From Geminicoccaceae bacterium (lineage in GTDB: Bacteria > Pseudomonadota > Alphaproteobacteria > Geminicoccales > Geminicoccaceae), in NCBI GenBank assembly GCA_030824835.1, contig JAPJRA010000230.1, positions 1 to 6,382 of the forward strand: a DNA stretch of 6,382 bases, in the 5' to 3' direction. Of the stretch, positions 1 through 6,382 are shown one piece after another. The first letter of the stretch is position 1, and each line of letters begins with the position of its first letter. Both the position numbers and the translations under genes were made by a program. The notes under the pieces were generated by a model, which saw only the letters and a list, made by a program, of their open reading frames with translations, did not search any database and was not told the origin of the DNA.

Positions 1-1195
<1,195 letters not shown>

Positions 1196-1209
1196 TCAGT
1201 CACGGGGCG

Positions 1210-1237
1210 TTGATACGGCCGGTGGCGGCAAGATAAT
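1210..1237 (+). promoter_or_regulatory. Sigma70-like promoter for the acyltransferase gene
   Basis: TTGATA (1210-1215) and GATAAT (1232-1237) are each one base off the sigma70 consensus and are separated by 16 bases. This stands out in an otherwise GC-rich window. A transcript would start around 1243-1246, immediately at the AGGAGG ribosome-binding site, giving a 5' leader of only about 20 bases. Inferred from sequence alone. Confidence 0.5.
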
Positions 1238-1244
1238 TGTACAC

Positions 1245-1250
1245 AGGAGG
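1245..1250 (+). promoter_or_regulatory. Ribosome-binding site that fixes the acyltransferase start
   Basis: A perfect AGGAGG lies 12 bases before ATG 1263. The frame is open further upstream to an ATG at 1170, but that start would lie before both the promoter and this site and would add 31 residues unlike the family. ATG 1253 is closer to the site but in another frame. ATG 1263 is the supported start, although the spacing is somewhat long. Confidence 0.65.
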
Positions 1251-1262
1251 AAATGTCGGTTC

Positions 1263-2246
1263 ATGGCCAGGCTGTACTTTAGCCGGACCCTGCAGCGCTT
1301 GGTCCCGAGGTCGGATACTCTCGATCACCGGCTGCGTCGGGTCGATGCGGATGTTCTGCAGCTGATCGGCAAGGTATCGGCGGCGCTGTCCGTGGAGCGG
1401 GCGTCCGCGGTCGGCGACGCGCTTGGCCGAAGGTTGGGGCCGCACCTGCGGCAGCATGAGCACGTCCAGCGCAACCTGCGCCTGGCGTTCCCCGAGCGGG
1501 ACGAGACTTGGGTCGCGTCGACGGGTCGGGCGATCTGGGGCCGCATCTTCGCGACCCTGGCCGAGTACCCGCATCTGCCGACGATTGCTGGCGAGCGGGG
1601 CGAGCCCAGGGTCGAGGTGACGAGCCATTTCGATCTTGGCCCGGCGCAGCGTGGCGAGCAGCGCCTGATGCTGGTGGCGATCCACCAGGCCAACTGGAAC
1701 GTCCACGCGATCAGCGGCCGGCTCGCGGGGCTGCCGGTTTCGGTCTTCTTCGCCAGGCACAACAACGCGCAGGTGGAGGCGGTGGTCGGCCGCTACCGGA
1801 GCCGCATGCCCTGCGGATTCATCGACGTGGCTGATGGGCTGCGCGGCGTGCTGGGGGCACTCGACCGCGGCGACCACGTCGGCATGTTCGTCGACGCCCG
1901 GCACGACCGACAGCCGATGGTGCCGTTCTTCGGCCATCCGGCGCCCACGACAGTGTGGCCAGCGCGGTTGGCGCTGAAGCTCGGTATGGCCATGGTGCCG
2001 GTGCGGCTCGAGCGCCTGCCGGGCGCGCGCTTCCGCGCCACCTTCCATGCGCCCCTGACGCCACCACCGGATGCCATTCGTCCGGCCGAGGCGGCTGCGG
2101 TCATGACCGCCCAGCTCAACGGCCTGTTCGAGCAATGGATCGAGGACCGCCCCGAGGACTGGATCTGCGCCAAGCGGCGCTGGCCGACCGAGATCTGGAA
2201 GCGGCGCCGCAACGAGCTGCGTGCCGCCGGTCGGATTCGGATTTGA
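1263..2246 (+). CDS. LpxL/HtrB-family lipid A biosynthesis acyltransferase
   Basis: A 327-residue member of the lysophospholipid acyltransferase superfamily. Lipid A members transfer a secondary acyl chain from acyl-ACP onto the lipid A precursor at the inner face of the inner membrane. Visible features in order: an amphipathic N-terminal region; QRNLRLAFPE (69-78), matching the family's N-L-x-x-x-F-P; GRIFATLAEYPHL (93-105); the catalytic block IHQANWN (140-146); a VFFARHNN segment (161-168); the MFVDARHD block (208-215); PFFGHPA (221-227), where the FFG-P motif is typical; ARLALKLGMAMVPVRLERLPGARF across 234-257; and a C-terminal RPEDWICAKRRWP (296-308) matching the usual RPEqWxWxHRRWP. Length is normal (about 300). 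The oddity is residue 146: the family's H-x4-D/E dyad (HFGNWE) reads H-x4-N here, so the catalytic His141 has no acidic partner. There is no strong N-terminal transmembrane helix. It lies divergent from the ATPase gene and 100 bases before the next gene. The substrate (lipid A, ornithine lipid or other) cannot be told from sequence. Confidence 0.88.
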   Translation: MARLYFSRTLQRLVPRSDTLDHRLRRVDADVLQLIGKVSAALSVERASAVGDALGRRLGPHLRQHEHVQRNLRLAFPERDETWVASTGRAIWGRIFATLAEYPHLPTIAGERGEPRVEVTSHFDLGPAQRGEQRLMLVAIHQANWNVHAISGRLAGLPVSVFFARHNNAQVEAVVGRYRSRMPCGFIDVADGLRGVLGALDRGDHVGMFVDARHDRQPMVPFFGHPAPTTVWPARLALKLGMAMVPVRLERLPGARFRATFHAPLTPPPDAIRPAEAAAVMTAQLNGLFEQWIEDRPEDWICAKRRWPTEIWKRRRNELRAAGRIRI

Positions 2247-2346
2247 GGGCTGCAGCGCCGGCCGCACGAGGTCTTAGGTGCAAATTCCTTGACGCTGACG
2301 CGCCGTTGAGCGACAAGCTGTTCGGTCCAACCGCTGGAGCCGACGC

Positions 2347-2925
2347 ATGCCTTCCCCTTCCGTCGAGTCCGACCTCTCAAGGCTGAATGCCGTCCCTCAC
2401 GGCCCGTCCGGCCGGAACTTCTTCCTGCTGACCGATGAGGATCCGGCCGCGTTCGAGGCGCACCAGACGATGTGGCTCGCGGCATGGTCGCCCTGCGACC
2501 TGCCGGAGCGCGAGGCGGCCCTGGCCGCGATCCGGGCCATGTGGCGCGAGGAGCGTGCCGACCGGCTGGAAGTGGTCGTGCTCAACGACCTGTTTGCCGC
2601 GGGCAGGATCGCGGACGCGGCCGAGCGGGAAGCTGCCAGGGCCCTCGCATTCAAGGCGCTGGGCACCCTGTTGCGCTACCGCGCCCGCGTCGAGCGCGAG
2701 TACCGCCAGGCAAAGGCGGCCCTGGACGCCCTGCGCCAGCGCCGTCTCGACCGGCCGCCGGCAGCACGGCCGAGCGAACCCGAGCCGGCGCGCCGGTCGG
2801 ACGAGGCCGTGGCAGCGGTAGCGGCCAAGCCCGTGCCGAGCGAACCCGAGCCACCGCCGCTCAACCGGCACCAGCGCCGCGCACTGGCCGCCATGGAGCG
2901 GCAGGCACAGCGGCGCGCGGCCTGA
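2347..2925 (+). CDS. Hypothetical protein, charged, with Pro/Glu-rich linker and basic tail
   Basis: No function is known to me. The 192-residue protein has three parts. Residues 11-85 (SRLNAVPHG, then LLTDEDPAAF and MWREERADRLE) resemble a widespread alphaproteobacterial hypothetical family whose members usually read RNALxHGLTA...EDpxaF...WRxxRADRLE; here the SRGPVTPEGK-type leader of that family is missing. Residues 86-135 form a highly charged helix (TLLRYRARVEREYRQAKAAL), probably coiled. Residues 136-172 are a low-complexity Pro/Glu/Ala linker containing PSEPEP twice. The tail NRHQRRALAAMERQAQRR (173-190) is basic. There is no signal peptide or membrane segment, so it is probably cytoplasmic. 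A GGAG at 2336-2339, 7 bases before ATG 2347, supports the start. It stands alone between the acyltransferase and the dehydrogenase. Family resemblance is from memory of pattern. Confidence 0.75.
   Translation: MPSPSVESDLSRLNAVPHGPSGRNFFLLTDEDPAAFEAHQTMWLAAWSPCDLPEREAALAAIRAMWREERADRLEVVVLNDLFAAGRIADAAEREAARALAFKALGTLLRYRARVEREYRQAKAALDALRQRRLDRPPAARPSEPEPARRSDEAVAAVAAKPVPSEPEPPPLNRHQRRALAAMERQAQRRAA
2769..2852 (+). repeat. Two copies of an 18-bp direct repeat inside the hypothetical gene
   Basis: GCCGAGCGAACCCGAGCC occurs exactly at 2769-2786 and 2835-2852, 66 bases apart. The offset is 22 codons, so both copies are read in the same frame and encode PSEPEP. Identity at the DNA level, including third positions, suggests a recent slippage or duplication in the linker. 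Confidence 0.75.
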
Positions 2926-2942
2926 CCATAGGGCCTGCTCGA

Positions 2943-2961
2943 CCGTCGCTATCGGCGACGG
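2943..2961 (+). terminator. Small hairpin after the hypothetical gene, weak terminator candidate
   Basis: CCGTCGC (2943-2949) pairs perfectly with GCGACGG (2955-2961) around the loop TATCG. It lies 17 bases after the TGA of the hypothetical gene. No run of T follows, so intrinsic termination would be weak. It may simply stabilise the 3' end. Confidence 0.35.
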
Positions 2962-3015
2962 GCCAATCTCTGATGTTTCGCGTGTGATCCACCGCGACAT
3001 GCCTTGACGGCGCCA

Positions 3016-3051
3016 AGGCCATCACCGACGCTCGCCCCTGCGGTATGGCCT
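3016..3051. repeat. Inverted repeat upstream of the alcohol dehydrogenase
   Basis: AGGCCAT (3016-3022) and ATGGCCT (3045-3051) are perfect complements separated by 22 bases, 47 bases before the dehydrogenase ATG. The arrangement would suit a dimeric regulator's half-sites. It is too short to rule out chance, and no good sigma70 or sigma54 promoter is visible nearby (a TTGACG at 3004-3009 lacks a matching -10). Confidence 0.25.
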
Positions 3052-3098
3052 AAGGCACTCGGGGGAGTGGCAGGTCGACCGACTCAGGGAGTGCAATA

Positions 3099-4811
3099 AT
3101 GGCAAAGCCACATTCGCATGCGGTGTCGCTGCTCGGCACCGCGGCCCTTCTCACGCTGCTCGCCGCTCACGGCGCGCAGTCCGAGGAGGTCAAGGGTGCC
3201 ACGCTGTACGGCAACATGGCGACGGTTACCCAGGACCTCCTGACCCGTGCCGCCGGCGACGGCAACAACTTCCTTCATACCAACGGCAATTACGAGCAGA
3301 CCCGCTACTACCCGAACCGGCAGATCAATCGCGACAATGTCAGCAAGTTGCGGCCGGCCTGGATCTTCCAGCTCGACGTGCGCGACAGCCTGGAGACCAC
3401 GCCGATCGTGGTCGACGGCGTCATGTACGTGACGACCGCGTTCAACCACGTGTTCGCGCTCGACGCCCGTACCGGCGAGCAGCTGTGGACCTATGCCCAC
3501 GCCCTCGGGCCGATCACGACATTCTGCTGCGGCCCGAACAATCGCGGCGTCGCGGTCTATGGCGACATGGTCTACATGGCGACGCTCGACGCAAGGCTCG
3601 TGGCGCTCGAAGCCAAGACCGGCAAGAAGGTCTGGGACGTCGAGATTGCCGACCCGGAGGAGGGCTACAGCGAGACGATGGCGCCGACGGCTGTCGACGG
3701 CAAGATTCTGATCGGCACCAATGGCGGCGAGTACGGTATTCGCGGCTTCGTCAAGGCCTTCGACGCCAAGACGGGCGATCTCGTCTGGCATTTCGATACC
3801 ATCCCGGAGAACTCGGTCGGCGTCTGGGCCACCCATGATGCCACCGGCCGCGACATGCACCGCGACATCGCGGCCGAGAAGGCCGCCCTGGCGAAGAACG
3901 GCGATCCTTACAAGACGCTGGGCGGCGGCGTCTGGCAGAATCCTTCGGTCGACCTGGCGACCCGGAGGATCTACTTCGTCGTCGGCAATCCTTCGCCGGA
4001 CCTGGATGGCAGCCTGCGCCCGGGCGACAATCTCTATACGGACTCGCTGGTCGCGGTCGATCTGGATACGGGCAAGTATGTCTGCCATTTCCAGTACATC
4101 GCCCATGATGTCTGGGATCTCGACTCGGTCAGCCCGACGGTGCTGGTCGATGTCCCGGGCAAGGACGGCAAGGCGGTCCCGGGCGTCCTGCATGCCGGCA
4201 AGACGGGCCATCTCTACGTCAACGACCGGAGCGACTGCAGCCTGATCCGGTTCTCCGAGGCGATGGTGCCGCAGGAGAATATGTGGGTCCTGCCGACCAA
4301 GGACGGCGCCCGGATGCTGCCGGGCGCGAACGGTGGCGTCGAATGGTCCCCGATCGCCGTCGATCCCAAGCTCGGCCTGGCCTATGCCATCAACCTGCAC
4401 CAGCCGATGACCTACCACGTCGACAGCTCGCCCTATCCCGGCGGCAAGCTGTGGCTCGGTGGCGCCTTCAAGGTCATCCCCTCCGAGGAGCAGTGGGGCA
4501 ACGTCAGCGCCGTCGACTACGGGACCGGCAAGATCCGCTGGCAGGTGAAGACCCCGCAGCCGATGATCGGCGGTGCCTTGGCGACGGCCGGCGGCCTTGT
4601 GTTCACCGGCGAAGGCGACGGTACCTTCGAGGCGTTCGATTCCGAGACCGGCTCGGTGCTCTGGACGTTCCAGGCCGGAGCCGGCGTCAACGCACCGCCC
4701 GCCTCCTACACGGTGGACGGCCGGCAGTATGTCGTCGTCGGTGCCGGCGGCAACACGCAGCTCGACTACAAGCGCGGCAACTCGATCATTTCATTCTCCT
4801 TGACCGAGTAG
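3099..4811 (+). CDS. PQQ-dependent alcohol dehydrogenase, probably lanthanide-type
   Basis: Periplasmic quinoprotein of the methanol/ethanol dehydrogenase family, oxidising an alcohol with PQQ and passing electrons to a cytochrome c. The 570 residues begin with a signal peptide (hydrophobic 8-23, likely cleavage near AQS-28) and form an eight-bladed propeller, seen in repeated blade endings such as [33 protein letters not shown] and [11 protein letters not shown]. Key positions: vicinal cysteines C143-C144, which form the ring disulfide over PQQ; metal ligands E211 (GGEYGIRG) and N297 (VGNPSP); W279 for the PQQ floor; catalytic base D340 in HDVWDLD; R377 in [11 protein letters not shown]342, two residues after the catalytic Asp, is the extra ligand known from XoxF, ExaF and PedH lanthanide enzymes. 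There is no CxxCH, so this is a type I enzyme needing a separate cytochrome, and one is encoded 73 bases downstream. Start: AGGGAG at 3086-3091, 7 bases before ATG 3099. The substrate is not readable from sequence, and no PQQ synthesis genes are in view. Confidence 0.93.
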   Translation: MAKPHSHAVSLLGTAALLTLLAAHGAQSEEVKGATLYGNMATVTQDLLTRAAGDGNNFLHTNGNYEQTRYYPNRQINRDNVSKLRPAWIFQLDVRDSLETTPIVVDGVMYVTTAFNHVFALDARTGEQLWTYAHALGPITTFCCGPNNRGVAVYGDMVYMATLDARLVALEAKTGKKVWDVEIADPEEGYSETMAPTAVDGKILIGTNGGEYGIRGFVKAFDAKTGDLVWHFDTIPENSVGVWATHDATGRDMHRDIAAEKAALAKNGDPYKTLGGGVWQNPSVDLATRRIYFVVGNPSPDLDGSLRPGDNLYTDSLVAVDLDTGKYVCHFQYIAHDVWDLDSVSPTVLVDVPGKDGKAVPGVLHAGKTGHLYVNDRSDCSLIRFSEAMVPQENMWVLPTKDGARMLPGANGGVEWSPIAVDPKLGLAYAINLHQPMTYHVDSSPYPGGKLWLGGAFKVIPSEEQWGNVSAVDYGTGKIRWQVKTPQPMIGGALATAGGLVFTGEGDGTFEAFDSETGSVLWTFQAGAGVNAPPASYTVDGRQYVVVGAGGNTQLDYKRGNSIISFSLTE

Positions 4812-4834
4812 CGCCGAGGCGCTTCGCTTTGACC

Positions 4835-4859
4835 GGGCGGGGCCCTGTCGGCCCCGCCC
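4835..4859 (+). terminator. Strong GC hairpin between dehydrogenase and cytochrome genes
   Basis: GGGCGGGGCC (4835-4844) and GGCCCCGCCC (4850-4859) form a perfect 10-bp stem with a 5-base loop (CTGTC), 23 bases after the dehydrogenase stop. It is followed by TATTCATGTG rather than a T run, so termination would be partial at best. It ends 11 bases before the cytochrome's ribosome-binding region. It probably acts as an attenuating terminator or as a 3' stabiliser that keeps dehydrogenase mRNA more abundant than cytochrome mRNA. Confidence 0.6.
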
Positions 4860-4884
4860 TATTCATGTGTGGTGGGATCGGGTG

Positions 4885-5451
4885 ATGATGGTTTGGATCT
4901 TGGGCGCGCTGCTCCTGCTGCCCGCGCTTTTGGCGGGCCCGTCCAAGGCCGATACCGTCGAGGACACGGCCGCCACCTGCATTGCCTGCCACGGCGAGGA
5001 TGGGGTACCGATCTCGCCCGAGATTCCGGTGATCTTCGGCCAGCAGGAAGGCTACCTCTACCTCCAGCTGCGTGACTTCAATAAGGGTGTCCGCAAGAGC
5101 GAGGTCATGAACGGGATCGCGGGCGAGCTGTCGAAGGACGACATGAAGGCTCTGGCCGCCAACTTCGCCGCCAGGACCTGGCCACGGCTGGAGCAGACGG
5201 CCACAGCGGAGCAGGCGTCGGTCGCAAGCCAGGTCAACACCGCGGGCATGTGCACCTCCTGCCATATGGACGGCTTTGTCGGGGCGAGCACGGCACCACG
5301 GCTGGCGGGCCAGCAGCAGCCCTACCTCGCGCTGACCCTGCACCAGTTCAAGACCAAGCAACGGGCCAACAATCCGGGCATGTCGAGCATCGTAGGAACC
5401 TTTGCCGATGCCGACCTCGACGCCATGGCGGCCTATCTCGGCAGCCTGTAG
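4885..5451 (+). CDS. Exported diheme cytochrome c (c4-like), likely dehydrogenase electron acceptor
   Basis: A 188-residue protein with a signal peptide (hydrophobic MVWILGALLLLPALLAG, likely cleavage after SKA-22) and two similar cytochrome c domains. Domain 1 has heme site CIACH (C32, C35, H36), then PVIFGQQEGYLYLQL and the likely axial Met75 in SEVMNGIAGELS. Domain 2 has CTSCH (C123, C126, H127), then APRLAGQQQPYLALTL and the likely axial Met166 in NNPGMSSI. The repeated GQQ-x-YL and C-terminal LDAMAAYL helices are typical of the c4 family, whose members are soluble periplasmic electron carriers of about this size. Lying 73 bases after a PQQ dehydrogenase that has no heme of its own, it is best explained as that enzyme's electron acceptor or a relay to the oxidase (inference). 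Start: ATG 4885 has GGTGGGA (4871-4877) 7 bases upstream; GTG 4867, GTG 4882 and ATG 4888 are in-frame alternatives that do not alter the mature protein. Confidence 0.9.
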   Translation: MMVWILGALLLLPALLAGPSKADTVEDTAATCIACHGEDGVPISPEIPVIFGQQEGYLYLQLRDFNKGVRKSEVMNGIAGELSKDDMKALAANFAARTWPRLEQTATAEQASVASQVNTAGMCTSCHMDGFVGASTAPRLAGQQQPYLALTLHQFKTKQRANNPGMSSIVGTFADADLDAMAAYLGSL

Positions 5452-5461
5452 CCGGGGTGGA

Positions 5462-6382
5462 TCAGTGCGGCGTCGGCAGGCTCTCCCGGGTCGTGGCGGC
5501 CGCGAGGTCGAAGGCGGTCTTGCCGTCGCGGTCGCGCCGGTCGGACGCGGCCCCAGCCGCGAGCAGCATCTCGACCATCTCGCGGTGCCCCTGCTCGGCG
5601 GCGATCATCAGCGCGGTGCGGCCGCGATCGTCCGCATCGTCGAGATGGGCACCCCGCTCGATCAGCAGGCCCACCACCGCCCGCGCGTCCGCCTCGGGGA
5701 CGTCGTCGGGATGGCCGGCGGCCCACATCAAGGCCGTGAGCTCGTGCCCGTAACGCTGGTTGGGGTCGATGCCGGCATCGACCAGGCGCCCGACCAGCCC
5801 GGCCCGGCCCTTCGCCGCAGCATAGAGCAGCGGCGTCTTGCCCGTCGTGTCCGCGAACGTGGCATCGGCGCCTCGATCGAGCAGCAGGAACGCCACCTTG
5901 TCGTCGGCGTTGAAGGCCGCCGCCGCGAGCGGCGACAGACCGCTGCGGCCGAGCGTGTTGACGTTCGCGCCCGCGGCCAGCAGCATCTCGACGATGTCGG
6001 CCTTGTCCGCCTCAGCGGCGACGAACAGGGCCGTGCTGCCATTGAGCGAAGGCTGGTCGAGCGGCGCGCCATGCTCGATCAGCATGGCCGTGGTCGCGGC
6101 GGCACCGGCGCGTGCCGCGTGGACGAGCGCTGACCGCCCCAACCGGTCGCGCGCGTGCACCGAGGCTCCCTGCTGCAGCAGCTGCCCCGCGAGCGACGCG
6201 CAGTCGCCGTCCGCCGCCTTGAACAGGATCTGGTTGACCTGGCGGGAATCCATGGCACCCGCGTCCGCCACCTGACGCGACAGCTCCGCGCAGCGCCCGC
6301 CGTCGTCGGCCTCGACGCCCCCCGAGCCGGCACCGACCAACAGAATGGCCGCAACCGCCCATCTCCTGCCCAGCTTCGTCAT
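5462..6382 (-). CDS. Exported ankyrin-repeat protein
   Basis: A 306-residue protein with a signal peptide (basic KLGRR, hydrophobic WAVAAILLVGAG, cleavage likely before about residue 26), a short region with C31, and about seven ankyrin repeats of about 33 residues. The repeats start near residues 49 (degenerate), 81 (LGRSALVHAARAG), 115 (GSTALFVAAEADKADIVEML), 147 (SGLSPLAAAAFN), 180 (TGKTPLLYAAAKG), 213 (ELTALMWAAG) and 253 (RGRTALMIAAEQGH), with a final half repeat DGKTAFDLAAA. The sixth repeat carries an insertion of about seven residues (PDDVPEA). C61 in the first repeat could pair with C31. Ankyrin repeats bind other proteins; no enzymatic domain is present. The signal peptide places it in the periplasm. 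The gene is convergent with the cytochrome gene, with a 10-base gap. The start ATG is the last codon of the window, so its ribosome site is unseen, but the signal peptide at residue 1 supports a complete N-terminus. Its partner is unknown. Confidence 0.88.
   Translation of the reverse strand: MTKLGRRWAVAAILLVGAGSGGVEADDGGRCAELSRQVADAGAMDSRQVNQILFKAADGDCASLAGQLLQQGASVHARDRLGRSALVHAARAGAAATTAMLIEHGAPLDQPSLNGSTALFVAAEADKADIVEMLLAAGANVNTLGRSGLSPLAAAAFNADDKVAFLLLDRGADATFADTTGKTPLLYAAAKGRAGLVGRLVDAGIDPNQRYGHELTALMWAAGHPDDVPEADARAVVGLLIERGAHLDDADDRGRTALMIAAEQGHREMVEMLLAAGAASDRRDRDGKTAFDLAAATTRESLPTPH

Noticed and set aside
1200..2267. 355-residue open frame antisense to the acyltransferase
   Set aside because: No family motif; the + strand gene has a promoter, ribosome site and conserved motifs.
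2289..2317. TTGACG at 2289-2294 as a promoter for the hypothetical gene
   Set aside because: No acceptable -10 hexamer at the right spacing (GACAAG at best).
3084..4418. 444-residue open frame on the minus strand opposite the PQQ dehydrogenase
   Set aside because: Its translation is rich in Asp/Arg/Val/Ala with no domain, and it lies fully antisense to a well-conserved enzyme. A shadow of GC-rich codon structure.
3099..5451. Possible XoxF-XoxG-XoxJ methanol oxidation cluster
   Set aside because: The dehydrogenase is a general PQQ alcohol dehydrogenase, the cytochrome is diheme c4-like rather than monoheme XoxG, and no XoxJ-type binding protein follows.
5402..6133. 243-residue + strand open frame overlapping the ankyrin gene
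   Set aside because: Antisense reading of regular ankyrin repeats gives repetitive Arg/Gly/Asp text; no start signal or domain.

Overview
The window is GC-rich, compactly coded bacterial DNA. A Kdo/lipid A-type acyltransferase shows a Gram-negative cell. An N-ATPase-type beta subunit, a PQQ alcohol dehydrogenase with its own diheme cytochrome c, and a small family of hypothetical proteins that I associate with Rhodospirillales-like genomes together suggest an alphaproteobacterium. That placement is inference; no rRNA, tRNA or other phylogenetic marker is present.

Layout. (1) Minus strand, 1024 down to the left edge: the beta (catalytic) subunit of an F-type ATPase, closest in wording to the N-ATPase subgroup. 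It is intact through its nucleotide-binding core, then breaks about 75 bases from the window edge by an apparent one-base loss. The broken stretch is strongly G/T-rich on the + strand, so a sequence-quality artefact is at least as likely as a real pseudogene. (2) A 238-base divergent intergenic region holds a small hairpin and a good sigma70-like promoter facing right. (3) 1263-2246 (+): a lysophospholipid/lipid A acyltransferase (LpxL/HtrB family) whose catalytic acidic residue appears to be replaced by Asn. (4) 2347-2925 (+): a charged hypothetical protein with a short internal duplication. (5) 3099-4811 (+): an exported PQQ-dependent alcohol dehydrogenase. (6) 4885-5451 (+): an exported diheme cytochrome c, separated from the dehydrogenase by a perfect 10-bp GC hairpin. 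(7) 6382-5462 (-): an exported ankyrin-repeat protein, convergent with the cytochrome gene and only 10 bases from it.

The clearest functional unit is genes 5 and 6. The dehydrogenase would oxidise an alcohol in the periplasm with PQQ, and the diheme cytochrome would carry the electrons towards a terminal oxidase. The dehydrogenase carries the extra Asp two residues after the catalytic Asp (D340-L-D342), the known signature of lanthanide-using enzymes, so a rare-earth-dependent alcohol oxidation module is a fair prediction. The exported ankyrin protein may act in the same compartment, but nothing in the sequence ties it to that pathway. I see no CRISPR array, mobile element, RNA gene or clearly undescribed multigene system.
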